The position numbers were made by a program, and so were the translations under genes. The notes below the pieces were generated by a model that did no database searches, was not told the origin of the DNA, and worked only from the letters and a program-made list of their open reading frames with translations. A DNA stretch of 64,000 bases from an uncultured Eubacteriales bacterium (GTDB lineage: Bacteria; Bacillota; Clostridia; Oscillospirales; Acutalibacteraceae): NCBI GenBank assembly GCA_934436505.1, contig CAKSAP010000002.1:372001-436000 (forward strand), written 5' to 3'. Every line of letters begins with the position of its first letter. Within the stretch, counting starts at the first letter, position 1. Below, one piece after another: positions 23,780-32,807 of this stretch.

Positions 23780-25842
23780 AAAGCACAGTGGAATTTATGT
23801 ACGAGGAAATGATTCAAAAAGCAAATGCTGCAAATAAAGCATATTATGACGACGACAATCCGATTATGGAGGATCCTGAGTATGATGAATTGATGCGTGG
23901 TATCAAAAAGATTGAAAAAGCGTATCCAAACCTTGTTACCCCAAAATCGCCTACGCAACATGTAGGCGGTACTGCTTCTTCCTCTTTTGAGAAGGTGGAG
24001 CATGTGGTTCCAATGCTTTCTCTGCAGGATGTATTCAGCGAGGAAGAAGTAGACGAGTTTATATCTCAATTTCCGGACGAAGAGTATTCTGTAGAAGAAA
24101 AGATAGATGGACTGTCAATGTCTGTTACTTACCACAATGGAATACTTGTTCGAGCAGAAACAAGAGGCGATGGTTATATCGGAGAAGATATCACCGAAAA
24201 CGCAAGATATATCGGCGGAATCCCGCAAAGATTGAAACATCTTGAAGGCGGCGGAAATATCTGGGAATTGGAAGTGCGCTGCGAAGTGTATCTGCCGGTA
24301 AAACGCTTTGAGGAGCTGAACCGAGAACAAGAGCTTGCAGGTAAGAAGCTATTTGTAAATCCTCGAAATGCAGCGGCAGGATTACTGCGCACTAAGGATA
24401 TTGAAACTGTAAAATCAGCAAAGCTTTGTGCATTCGCGTTTAACATACAACGAATTGAATATTTGGATCCGGAATCAGAATTAACATTTCTTGATATGGG
24501 ACTTCATACAAACAGACTTGAAATATTAAACTGTTTAGGTTTTCAAACAGTTCGATACGCTGCCGTTCCCGGCGGTGATGTTATGAAATGGGTGAAAAAT
24601 ATCGGAGAATATAAAGCCGAGTTACCCTATTGGATCGACGGTGCTGTAATTAAAATTGATAGCATCAGAAAAAGAGAAGAGCTTGGAAGCACCAATAAAT
24701 GTCCTCGATGGGCAATCGCTTTTAAATACCCTCCCGAAGAAAAGGAAACGGTTGTAAAGGACATCATCCTACAAACCGGACGAACGGGACGAGTAACACC
24801 GGTTGCAGTGTTGGAACCTGTTTTTCTCGCAGGCACGAAAGTTGAAAAAGCTACGCTTCATAATCCTCAGATTGTTGAATCTCTTGGTATAAACATTGGC
24901 GATACCGTTTTGGTACGAAAAGCCGCAGAAATCATACCGGAAATCATTAAAGTTACGAAAAGTGCTTTTTATGGAGAAGGCGCAGTTACACCCAAAGCAG
25001 CCTATAATGTATTTTCGCATACCTGCCCCTCCTGTGGAAAGGCAATTATTCCAGATAACGATGGAAACGGCGCCTATTGCACAAATCCGGATTGTCCTGC
25101 GCAGATTGCCCGTAAGTTTGAATTTTGGGCGTCTCGTGATTGTATGGATATTGCCGGATTTGGACCAGCAATTATTGACCGGTTTATTGAACTTGGTTGG
25201 CTAAAAGAAATTCCTGATATTTATCGGCTTTATAATCACAGAGATGAAATGGTTTTGCTTGATGGATTTGGAGACAGAGCTGCAGATAAGCTGCTTGATG
25301 CTATTGAGCAGTCGAAAGGCAGGGATATTGACCGTCTTATTAAGGCGCTCGGCATTCCTGGAGTCGGAAGGCATATCGGAAAAAACCTTGCGAAAAGGTA
25401 TCCGGGATTTTACGCTATTATGACTTTATCTCAAAATGCATTGCAGCAGATTGACGGTATCGGAGACATATCAGCTAAGGTAATGTATGAAACCTTCCAA
25501 AAGCAAGATTTTAAAGATATGATGGTTGAGCTTTGCAATCTCGGCGTCAATGTAAAGTCAAAATCTTTTATTTCAACAGCTACAGGAACGCTTTCTTTAC
25601 CGTTTGAAGGTTTAACCTTTGTGATTACGGGCACATTGCCGACAATGAAGCGAGAGGAAGCCGCAGAGTTAATTGAGCATAATGGCGGTAAGGTTTCCGG
25701 TTCTGTATCGAAGAAAACAGACTATCTGCTTGTCGGAGAAAAGGCAGGCAGTAAGCTTACAAAAGCACAGAATTTAGGAGTCGAGATCATAGACGAAGAA
25801 ATGTTGCGCTCGCTTATAAAAGGCGAAGGGAAAATAATTTAA
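23776..25842 (+). CDS. ligA: NAD+-dependent DNA ligase
   Basis: 688 residues, close to the usual ~670. The adenylation domain has catalytic Lys109 in EEKIDGLSM. The OB domain and Cys4 zinc finger (CPSCG ... CTNPDCP) are followed by helix-hairpin-helix repeats (IPGVGRHIGKNLAKRY, IDGIGDISAKVM) and a C-terminal BRCT domain (LTFVITGTLPTMKREEAAELI). All motifs appear intact. The enzyme seals nicks with NAD+, joining Okazaki fragments. A full copy on a mobile element is unusual and fits the replisome set here. The start overlaps the previous stop. Confidence 0.97.
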   Translation: MKSTVEFMYEEMIQKANAANKAYYDDDNPIMEDPEYDELMRGIKKIEKAYPNLVTPKSPTQHVGGTASSSFEKVEHVVPMLSLQDVFSEEEVDEFISQFPDEEYSVEEKIDGLSMSVTYHNGILVRAETRGDGYIGEDITENARYIGGIPQRLKHLEGGGNIWELEVRCEVYLPVKRFEELNREQELAGKKLFVNPRNAAAGLLRTKDIETVKSAKLCAFAFNIQRIEYLDPESELTFLDMGLHTNRLEILNCLGFQTVRYAAVPGGDVMKWVKNIGEYKAELPYWIDGAVIKIDSIRKREELGSTNKCPRWAIAFKYPPEEKETVVKDIILQTGRTGRVTPVAVLEPVFLAGTKVEKATLHNPQIVESLGINIGDTVLVRKAAEIIPEIIKVTKSAFYGEGAVTPKAAYNVFSHTCPSCGKAIIPDNDGNGAYCTNPDCPAQIARKFEFWASRDCMDIAGFGPAIIDRFIELGWLKEIPDIYRLYNHRDEMVLLDGFGDRAADKLLDAIEQSKGRDIDRLIKALGIPGVGRHIGKNLAKRYPGFYAIMTLSQNALQQIDGIGDISAKVMYETFQKQDFKDMMVELCNLGVNVKSKSFISTATGTLSLPFEGLTFVITGTLPTMKREEAAELIEHNGGKVSGSVSKKTDYLLVGEKAGSKLTKAQNLGVEIIDEEMLRSLIKGEGKII

Positions 25843-25861
25843 AATAATGTGGAGGAACTGA

Positions 25862-26407
25862 ATGAGAAACAAGATAATCAGTTTGATATTAACCGTAATT
25901 TTTGTGTTACTCTCTTGCTCCTGCAATGACATAACTGTACCCGCTCAACAAAGCGGGTACAAAGTCATTTGCGTGGTGGACGGAGACACAATTATAGTTG
26001 ATGCAGACGGCGAAAAAACAAAAGTACGTATGATTGGCATAGATACACCGGAAAGCGTTCATAATGATGAAAACCGAAATTGTGAGTTTGGTAAATCAGC
26101 TTCGGAATATACGAAATCGTTGTTGAGCGGACAGTGTGTTGAACTGGAGTATGATGAACAGCGAACGGATATATATGATCGCATATTGGCGTATGTGTAC
26201 TTAGACGGAGAAATGGTGAATCAAATATTGGTTCTCAATGGGTATGCTGTTGCAAAAAACTATCCTCCAAACGTAAAATACAGCGAGTTGCTTCGATCTG
26301 CGCAGGTATTGGCAGAAGAGCAAAAGGTTGGTATGTGGAGCAATTCGGTAAGCGATGAAGATACCGGTGGTCTAAAAGAAAAATATAATATGGCGCTTGC
26401 AACATAA
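25862..26407 (+). CDS. Secreted thermonuclease (SNase) lipoprotein
   Basis: 181 residues. The signal peptide has a lipobox-like LLSCSC, so the protein is likely lipid-anchored outside. The staphylococcal nuclease fold is clear: VVDGDTIIV, then KVRMIGIDTPE (catalytic Arg and Glu) and RTDIYDRILAYVY (second Arg). It is a calcium-dependent DNA/RNA phosphodiesterase. An outside nuclease can break down competing DNA or supply nucleotides; on a transfer element it might also act in wall passage (inference). RBS TGGAGG. Confidence 0.9.
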   Translation: MRNKIISLILTVIFVLLSCSCNDITVPAQQSGYKVICVVDGDTIIVDADGEKTKVRMIGIDTPESVHNDENRNCEFGKSASEYTKSLLSGQCVELEYDEQRTDIYDRILAYVYLDGEMVNQILVLNGYAVAKNYPPNVKYSELLRSAQVLAEEQKVGMWSNSVSDEDTGGLKEKYNMALAT

Positions 26408-26529
26408 ATGTATTTGTAAAAGTAGATACAATGGTTGAGCATACCATACAGAGGCTATTGAAAACGCCTATAACTGTGATGCGACTGAGTTTGAAGTTAT
26501 CGGTAATACGATACGCCTGTATTGTTAGA
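26408..26529 (+). pseudogene. Remnant of a small gene
   Basis: Two frames give protein-like pieces (FVKVDTMVEHTI, then EAIENAYNCDATEFEVIGN and a short end before TAG 26527) that would join into one ~38-residue ferredoxin-like protein after a single frameshift near 26450. No good start codon exists. Probably decayed. Confidence 0.3.
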
Positions 26530-26541
26530 GGAGGTTGAATA

Positions 26542-26742
26542 ATGAAAGGAAAAGTAAGTGTAGAAATAACGGGTGTGCTTTTCGTACCGATTAAAGACAC
26601 TTCAATAATAGACTTCGGCGAAAATTCAAATGTGTTTGGCAGAATTTCAGCTGCTCGGCAATATTTTATAAAAAAATACAACGTTGAAAGTGAGCAAATA
26701 CATATAATTAAATGCGATTTCCTTAAGAATGAGGATGATTAA
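26542..26742 (+). CDS. Hypothetical protein, 66 aa
   Basis: Small mixed protein (VSVEITGVLFVPIKDTS ... IHIIKCDF), no family. ATG lies 8 bases after AGAGGAGG. It is the last gene of the ligase operon. Confidence 0.5.
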   Translation: MKGKVSVEITGVLFVPIKDTSIIDFGENSNVFGRISAARQYFIKKYNVESEQIHIIKCDFLKNEDD

Positions 26743-26792
26743 CTGGAAACCCTGCTTGGTAATGCAAATATAAATCTTTATTGTTCAATTGA

Positions 26793-26827
26793 AAAAAGAG
26801 CTTTGCTGAAACGCAAGGCTCTTTTTG
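26793..26827 (+). terminator. Rho-independent terminator
   Basis: AAAGAGCTTTGC/GCAAGGCTCTTT stem with one G-T pair, and T-run. Confidence 0.8.
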
Positions 26828-26901
26828 GTTGTAAGCATGGACTTTTTGAAGAAAATGTGGTAAGATAATAAGCAAGATAGTAAGTAAGATGGAGGTTGTC
26901 T

Positions 26902-27894
26902 ATGGAAGAATATATTCCGCCTTATCAAATAACGGATGCAATGCTTTCTTATGTGTCTTTGATATCAGAAAAAATAGGTCAGGTAACAGAACGTAGCAAT
27001 TTAAGTTCTAAACCTCATCTCAGGAGAAACAACAAGATTAAATCCATACATTCTTCTTTGCGAATTGAAGCGAATTCTTTATCGTTGAGCGAAGTAAAAG
27101 ATGTTATTAACGGAAAAACAGTTCTGGGTAAAGCGAAAGAGATACAAGAAGTCAAAAATGCGTATGCCGCTTATGATGAAATATCTGCGATTAACCCTTA
27201 TAGCATTGAAGAGTTAAAGCGTATGCACGGAATAATGACTAAATATATTGTGGAAGAATCCGGAAAATTCCGGAAGGGAGAAGAAGGCGTCTTTAATGGA
27301 GACGAATGCATATTCATGGCTCCGCCGGCAAAAATGGTACCGGATTTGATGAAACAGTTGTTCGATTGGATGAAAAACAACAAAGATACTGTGCATCCGT
27401 TAATATTATCCTCTGTTTTCCATTACGAATTCGTTTTTATTCATCCCTTTTCAGACGGAAACGGGAGAATGGCGAGACTTTGGCATACGGTTTTGTTGAC
27501 AAGATGGAACCCGATATTTGAGTATATTCCGATAGAAAGCCAAATTGAAAAGTTCCAAGATGGTTACTATCAGGCTATAGCACAATGTCATACCTGCGGA
27601 AACAGCAATCTTTTTATTGAGTTTATTCTCAAACAAATATACGAAATTCTCAGAGAAGTGGCAATACAGACAGAAAGCACGGATGAAAACATATCTATTT
27701 ATGTGAAGAAGCTTCTTTCGGTTATGGATTACGATACGCCGTATAGTGCAAATGAATTGCTGTCAAAATTAAAACTAAAATCAAGAGAAGCGTTAAGAAA
27801 GAATTATTTACACCCTGCAATTGATGCCGGGTTAGTCTATATGACGCTTCCTAATGTGCCACAAAGCAAAAATCAAAGATATATCAAGCGCTAA
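26902..27894 (+). CDS. fic: Fic-domain AMP-transferase-like protein
   Basis: 330 residues. Core motif HPFSDGNGRMAR at 181-192 is complete (catalytic His181), so it can in principle transfer AMP from ATP to target hydroxyls. The N-terminal inhibitory helix is present (SSLRIEAN, Glu56), with Ala where class II Fic proteins have Gly. The C-terminal ~70 residues form a winged helix (SANELLSKLKLKSREALRKNYLHPAIDAG), as in DNA-linked Fic proteins. ATG 26902 follows GGAGG. It has no CATACTATT motif and its own terminator, so it looks like an independent cargo gene, possibly for stability or defence. Confidence 0.9.
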   Translation: MEEYIPPYQITDAMLSYVSLISEKIGQVTERSNLSSKPHLRRNNKIKSIHSSLRIEANSLSLSEVKDVINGKTVLGKAKEIQEVKNAYAAYDEISAINPYSIEELKRMHGIMTKYIVEESGKFRKGEEGVFNGDECIFMAPPAKMVPDLMKQLFDWMKNNKDTVHPLILSSVFHYEFVFIHPFSDGNGRMARLWHTVLLTRWNPIFEYIPIESQIEKFQDGYYQAIAQCHTCGNSNLFIEFILKQIYEILREVAIQTESTDENISIYVKKLLSVMDYDTPYSANELLSKLKLKSREALRKNYLHPAIDAGLVYMTLPNVPQSKNQRYIKR

Positions 27895-27912
27895 ATAATG
27901 TTCAATTGTTTT

Positions 27913-27945
27913 AAGGAACTCCGCTTCGGTGGAGTTCTTTTTTTT
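27913..27945 (+). terminator. Rho-independent terminator
   Basis: AAGGAACTCC/GGAGTTCTTT stem with TTCG loop and long T-run. Confidence 0.9.
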
Positions 27946-27981
27946 GTACTCGAAATGTATTTGTGTGTGGAATGATTTTCT

Positions 27982-27997
27982 CATACTACTTTTAGAA
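27982..27997 (+). promoter_or_regulatory. Element promoter motif, variant CATACTACT (12)
   Basis: One mismatch in the nonamer, then TTTAGAA. The GACGAATGGAGG block follows; the gene starts at 28057. Confidence 0.6.
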
Positions 27998-28056
27998 TAT
28001 GTATTTCAGACGAATGGAGGAATCGCATATTACTATTAAATTTAGGAGATGACAAT

Positions 28057-28293
28057 ATGGGTTTTGAGAAAAACAAACAACTATTTGAATCGTATTGCCG
28101 ATATATAACATGGAGCGCAAAAGAAGAATACCGCGCAATATGGAAAGGGCTAAAAGATATTTCGAGTCTATGCGAAAAGACGCTGGGGTTAGTGTGTGAT
28201 AAAGAGCGGTACTTAAGACAAACATACGAAACACTGTTTTGCGAAAAATCTAAAGTCACATTTGCGGAATTCTATGCTTACCTGGAAAGCTAA
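28057..28293 (+). CDS. Hypothetical protein, 78 aa
   Basis: Helical, basic, with three Cys; not recognised. ATG follows TAGGAG. It lies 42 bases before the methylase-like gene and probably shares its transcript. Confidence 0.5.
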   Translation: MGFEKNKQLFESYCRYITWSAKEEYRAIWKGLKDISSLCEKTLGLVCDKERYLRQTYETLFCEKSKVTFAEFYAYLES

Positions 28294-28335
28294 AGTTATT
28301 AAACAGCTAAAAAATAAAAATGAAAGGGAAAACCA

Positions 28336-30252
28336 ATGAAAAGGAAATATATTTTAGATAACCTGAAAAGCCGCAATTCCATACAATTTTACAACAAAGA
28401 TGATTACATGGTTTTGTATGGAGGTAAAATTATCGGAGTTATCAATAAAGAACTCAGAGAACAGTACGATGGAAATAAACTCTATTATATTGCCAGAATT
28501 AAGGATTTTGATTCTTGCAATAGATATGATTACGTGGATCGCTTTATAACTTTGTATGCGGCAAAATTGGCTATTATCGATGCATTTGAAAAAATGCTTG
28601 AAAATAATCCAACGTTATTGTATGCAAAAGAATCCAATATCGATATAAAGTCTCTTCCGTGTGGAGATAATACTGAGTTTTATCCTACACCAAACTCTCT
28701 TGTGGGAAAAATGCTGAAAGGCATAGACTGGAACATGGTACATACAGTACTTGAGCCATCCGCAGGAAAAGGGGATATCGTAAGCGGAATATTAAAAGCA
28801 AGTAGGAAGCATTATCGTGAGTTAGATATCGACTGCATTGAACGCGATATCTTTTTACAGCATATATTGAGAGGCGAAGGATATCGAGTTGTACACGATG
28901 ATTTTCTGACATTTAACAGTAGAAAACATTACGATCTGATAATAATGAATCCGCCCTTTTCAAACGCAGATGAGCACCTTTTGAAAGCTATTGAATTACA
29001 AAGAAACGGCGGCGCTATTATCTGCTTGTTAAATGCACAAACACTAAAAAATCCTTGTACCAAAAGGCGTCAGATTTTGATACAGAAATTATTTGAAAAG
29101 AATGCGCAGATTTGTTATCTTAAACACGAATTTAAAAAGGCGGAAAGACAAACGGATGTTGAAATAGCTCTGGTTAAAGTCTGTATTCCTCATACTATTG
29201 GGGTATCTGATATTTTTGAAAATCTCAAAAAGAGCAGGAATGTTTCAGAGGATATAATACCCGAAAGAGAAGATATCGCGCCTTCTGATTTGGCTGAATT
29301 ATTCGAGAGGCAATTCAATCTTGAAGTTGACGCTTCGTTAAAATTGATACAAGAATATAATGCGCTGCGTCCGTATATGATGAATAGCCTCGATAAAAAC
29401 GATCATTACAAACATGCAATCCTTACTCTTACAGTAGGAACGGATTCTAATCATTTACAAAAGTTGGATGTTAACAATTATCTTAGAAAGGTTCGAATGA
29501 AGTATTGGAACGCATTGTTTTCGAGAAAAGAATTTACAGGAAAATTAACGAGCAACCTGCAGGACAAATACAGAAACATGGTTGACGAACTCGCTGATTA
29601 TGATTTCACAAAGTATAACATCGAGCGCGTCCATGCCGAAATGAATGCCGAAATGGTTCAGGCAATCAAGCAGAGTATCCTGTCTTTGTTTGATACCTTT
29701 TCTGAGGAACATTCCTACTATCCGGAATGCACAAAAAATATTCATTACTATAACGGTTGGAAAACAAATAAAGCACATAAAGTCGGTATGAAAGTAATTC
29801 TTCCTGCAAACGGAATGTTTGCCTCATATAGTTTTCGGGGTCCATTGGAAACGTATACTGTATATAACAAATTGTCTGATATTGAAAAGGTGTTTAATTA
29901 TCTTTCCGGACATATGAATGCAGATAGTGATTTAGAGCGCATCATATGTGCTGCTAATGACAACGGACAGACAAAGAATATTGAATGTAAATACTTTACA
30001 GTAACCCTGTATAAGAAAGGAACAGCACATATTACTTTTAAGGACGAGGATCTTATAGAATCGTTTAATATTTTTGCAGCTCAAAATAAAAATTGGCTTC
30101 CTCCGAATTACGGAAAGAAGAATTACTCTGATATGTCATCGGAAGAGAAAACGGTAATTGATGACTTTCAGGGAGAAGATAAGTACACAAAGGTTATGCT
30201 TAATAAGGATAAGTTTTTATACGCGTCAAACGAGCAGCTGCTTCTTTGTTGA
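28336..30252 (+). CDS. N6-adenine methylase-like protein with DUF4942
   Basis: 638 residues. The SAM-binding motif EPSAGKGDI is at 140-148 and the catalytic NPPF at 205-208, as in N6-adenine DNA methyltransferases. The C-terminal ~250 residues (YPECTKNIHYYNGWKTNKAHKVGMKV ... FAAQNKNWLPPNYG) match the DUF4942 pattern found fused to such methylases on clostridial elements. No target-recognition domain or restriction partner is seen, so it is probably an orphan methylase protecting or marking the element. An internal CATACTATT at 29191 is likely chance. Confidence 0.8.
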   Translation: MKRKYILDNLKSRNSIQFYNKDDYMVLYGGKIIGVINKELREQYDGNKLYYIARIKDFDSCNRYDYVDRFITLYAAKLAIIDAFEKMLENNPTLLYAKESNIDIKSLPCGDNTEFYPTPNSLVGKMLKGIDWNMVHTVLEPSAGKGDIVSGILKASRKHYRELDIDCIERDIFLQHILRGEGYRVVHDDFLTFNSRKHYDLIIMNPPFSNADEHLLKAIELQRNGGAIICLLNAQTLKNPCTKRRQILIQKLFEKNAQICYLKHEFKKAERQTDVEIALVKVCIPHTIGVSDIFENLKKSRNVSEDIIPEREDIAPSDLAELFERQFNLEVDASLKLIQEYNALRPYMMNSLDKNDHYKHAILTLTVGTDSNHLQKLDVNNYLRKVRMKYWNALFSRKEFTGKLTSNLQDKYRNMVDELADYDFTKYNIERVHAEMNAEMVQAIKQSILSLFDTFSEEHSYYPECTKNIHYYNGWKTNKAHKVGMKVILPANGMFASYSFRGPLETYTVYNKLSDIEKVFNYLSGHMNADSDLERIICAANDNGQTKNIECKYFTVTLYKKGTAHITFKDEDLIESFNIFAAQNKNWLPPNYGKKNYSDMSSEEKTVIDDFQGEDKYTKVMLNKDKFLYASNEQLLLC

Positions 30253-30279
30253 TAACATAGTAAGAAAGAGGATAGCGAA

Positions 30280-30486
30280 ATGGATAGAATTATTTACACA
30301 TACGCAAAAATTGAATGTTGTGCAGCTTGTACAGAACGAGAAATAGGATGTCATTCAGTTTGTAAAAAATATAATCACGAAAAACGAATTGCTAATGCAA
30401 AAAATCGAATTATTAAAGCACAAATGACGAATGACAGAGAACAAAGAGAATATTCATACGCTGTACATAAAAGGCTAAAAAAGTAA
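30280..30486 (+). CDS. Small Cys-rich element protein
   Basis: 68 residues. The N-terminal CCAAC ... GCHSVCKKY block is a small metal-binding motif, followed by a basic helix. Proteins with this C-x2-C...GCH-x2-C pattern are frequent in Firmicutes phages and plasmids; function is unknown. A terminator follows. Confidence 0.6.
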   Translation: MDRIIYTYAKIECCAACTEREIGCHSVCKKYNHEKRIANAKNRIIKAQMTNDREQREYSYAVHKRLKK

Positions 30487-30496
30487 TATGTTTAAT

Positions 30497-30528
30497 AAAA
30501 CGACCGAAGTTTCTTTCGGTCGTTTTTT
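30497..30528 (+). terminator. Rho-independent terminator
   Basis: AAAACGACCGAA/TTTCGGTCGTTTT stem and T-run. Confidence 0.9.
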
Positions 30529-30547
30529 GCTGTTGCAAAAACTTTGT

Positions 30548-30563
30548 CATACTATTTTTAGAA
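30548..30563 (+). promoter_or_regulatory. Element promoter motif CATACTATT (13)
   Basis: Exact nonamer extended to TTTAGAA, the best match to the full consensus. GACGAAAGGAG downstream is the RBS of the helicase starting at TTG 30596. Confidence 0.75.
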
Positions 30564-30595
30564 TTTCACATTATGACGAAAGGAGAAAAAGACAA

Positions 30596-32806
30596 TTGAG
30601 TATAGAAATATTTGGAATCTATGAAAAAACACTTTTTCGTGACGAAAGAACGGCAGCCACATATTTTTCAATGAAGGTGCCGGAGTCTGTCAAGGAAAGA
30701 AATCGTTATGGATGCGTTATTGTATCTGCGAATATTCCGGAATATCAAAAAGGCATACCGTTATACGCTGAAGGCGAATGGCAGAAAGCAGAAAAAGGGT
30801 TGTTATTTAAAGCAAGTCTTATAAGAGAAGAGGCTTGGCACCAGGCGTTTACCGCTGCATATCTATCACTATCCTGCAAAGGTATCAGTTATCGTATGGG
30901 AGAAAAACTAATCGCCAAATACGGCAGAAATGTTTTTGAGGAAATCAGAGAAACTACTGCAAAAGATATTGCATCAGGCGTTTTAGGGCTTACAGAGCGC
31001 AAGGCGCAAAAACTCAAAGAAACGATAACAGAAACAGTCGCGCAAAGAGAGTTATTTGACTTTATTTTGCATTACGGCGGTTTTTATACCACTGCGGTTA
31101 AGCTATGCAAAGAATACGGAGCGGCTGCGAAAAAGATATTATGCGAGCATCCGTTTGACGTAGGAATGCGATTCGGACTTAGTTTTGAGCAATGCGATGC
31201 CATAGCGAGAGACATGGGCGGACATGCGGCTTCTCAAAAACGGATTGAAGCGGCGGCAAATACAGTTATGAACCGCAGCACAACTAGCGGAAACACTTTT
31301 ATGTATCAAAACAACTTGCTTTATCAGATGGAGAAATTGTTGGAAAAGTCAGTATATCCGGAGACAATTCCGTATTCGGTTATTGTTGGCGGTATAGAAA
31401 AAAACGAAAGGCTATTCACGGAAACAGACTCGCTCAACAGAGTATTTATGAAAAGCATGCGTTTTGCCGAAATCAATACAACGCTTCAAATAAAGCGGTT
31501 AATGGAATCAGCGGAGACGCTTAACTTCAATGATATACTGATAGATAAGGTCGAAAAAGCTTGTCATATTACCTACGCCCCGCAGCAGAGAGAAGCATTT
31601 TCTTGTTTAAAGCAAACGGGAATAAGCGTAATCACCGGCGGTCCCGGTACTGGCAAGACCACGACTATTAACGGTATCATATCCGCCTATGAAGAAATGT
31701 ATCCCGAAAAGACAGTTCGCTTATGTGCACCTACAGGACGAGCAGCACAGCGTATGATGGAGTCAACAGGAAAAGAGGCGGTTACGCTTCATCGTCTTTT
31801 GGAGTACAGACCGTTTGGCAATAACGGTGAAATCACGCATAAGACGGCTGACGATCCCATTGATGCGGACTTTATTGTTGTTGATGAAACATCTATGCTT
31901 GACATAGACTTAGCGAATATTTTCTTATCTGCAGTACGTTCGGGAACACTGGTATTGTTAGTCGGAGATATCAATCAGCTTCCCTCTGTTGGAGCCGGTG
32001 ATGTATTACACGACTTAATAGCATCAGAAAGAATCCCTGTATATCAGTTAACAACGGTATATAGGCAGGCAAAAGAGTCTCCTATTGTTGCGAACGCCAT
32101 CGCTATAAACGAAGGTGTCGATGAACTGGCAGAGGCAGACGATTTCCGCATTGTTTTTCGCGATTTGCCTTTGGAAATCAAAGAAGCTGTGATTTGTTTA
32201 ATTGAAAAACTCTATGACAGCCGAGATCCGTTTGCAACACAGGTACTTGTGCCGACGCATAAAGGCGATGCAGGGGTAACAGCGTTAAACAATGCGTTAC
32301 AGGAATTGCTTAATCCAAAATCGTCGGAAAAGAAAGAAATGAAATACGGCTCTAAGACATTCAGAACAGGAGATAAAATCCTAATGTTAAACAACAACTA
32401 TGCAAAAGGCTATTACAATGGCGACCTTGGCATTATTGAGCGAATTACTGATGAAGGATTGTATTTACGCTTGCTTGACAAGAGCATTTTGTTGACTCGT
32501 GATTTAATGGATGATATCAATCTGGCTTATGCCATGAGTATCCATAAATCACAAGGATCTGAATTCAAAAATGTTATTGTTGCACTTTCATACCAGCCTG
32601 TGTCTATGTTGAAGCGAAATTTGCTGTATACGGCTATTACGCGAGCAAAAGAAAAGGTAGTTATCGTTAGTGAAAACGGAGCAGTTGCAAAAGCAATTAT
32701 GACTTGCGAGACAGGCAAAAGAAAGACCAGATTAACAGAAAGATTAAAAGAAACTATCGAGGAAAGGAGATTGGGAACTTCAAACTCTGAAGGACCTGCG
32801 GCATAA
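30596..32806 (+). CDS. recD2: RecD2-like helicase, first copy
   Basis: 736 residues from TTG 30596, which sits correctly behind GACGAAAGGAG; a longer frame from 30488 would run back through the terminator and promoter. After a helix-hairpin-helix N-terminal part, Walker A GGPGTGKT is at 348-355, Walker B DETSM at 430-434, and the C-terminal helicase motif AMSIHKSQGSEF is present. This is a 5'-3' superfamily 1B DNA helicase like RecD2/TraA. Only one base separates it from the second copy, so the pair is co-transcribed and perhaps works together in unwinding or recombination. Confidence 0.88.
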   Translation: MSIEIFGIYEKTLFRDERTAATYFSMKVPESVKERNRYGCVIVSANIPEYQKGIPLYAEGEWQKAEKGLLFKASLIREEAWHQAFTAAYLSLSCKGISYRMGEKLIAKYGRNVFEEIRETTAKDIASGVLGLTERKAQKLKETITETVAQRELFDFILHYGGFYTTAVKLCKEYGAAAKKILCEHPFDVGMRFGLSFEQCDAIARDMGGHAASQKRIEAAANTVMNRSTTSGNTFMYQNNLLYQMEKLLEKSVYPETIPYSVIVGGIEKNERLFTETDSLNRVFMKSMRFAEINTTLQIKRLMESAETLNFNDILIDKVEKACHITYAPQQREAFSCLKQTGISVITGGPGTGKTTTINGIISAYEEMYPEKTVRLCAPTGRAAQRMMESTGKEAVTLHRLLEYRPFGNNGEITHKTADDPIDADFIVVDETSMLDIDLANIFLSAVRSGTLVLLVGDINQLPSVGAGDVLHDLIASERIPVYQLTTVYRQAKESPIVANAIAINEGVDELAEADDFRIVFRDLPLEIKEAVICLIEKLYDSRDPFATQVLVPTHKGDAGVTALNNALQELLNPKSSEKKEMKYGSKTFRTGDKILMLNNNYAKGYYNGDLGIIERITDEGLYLRLLDKSILLTRDLMDDINLAYAMSIHKSQGSEFKNVIVALSYQPVSMLKRNLLYTAITRAKEKVVIVSENGAVAKAIMTCETGKRKTRLTERLKETIEERRLGTSNSEGPAA

Positions 32807-32807
32807 A

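Noticed and set aside
29191..29199. Exact CATACTATT inside the methylase-like gene
   Set aside because: The downstream bases (GGGGTATC) do not match the TNTAGAA extension, and it lies within a coding region in mid-gene. One chance copy is acceptable at this composition.
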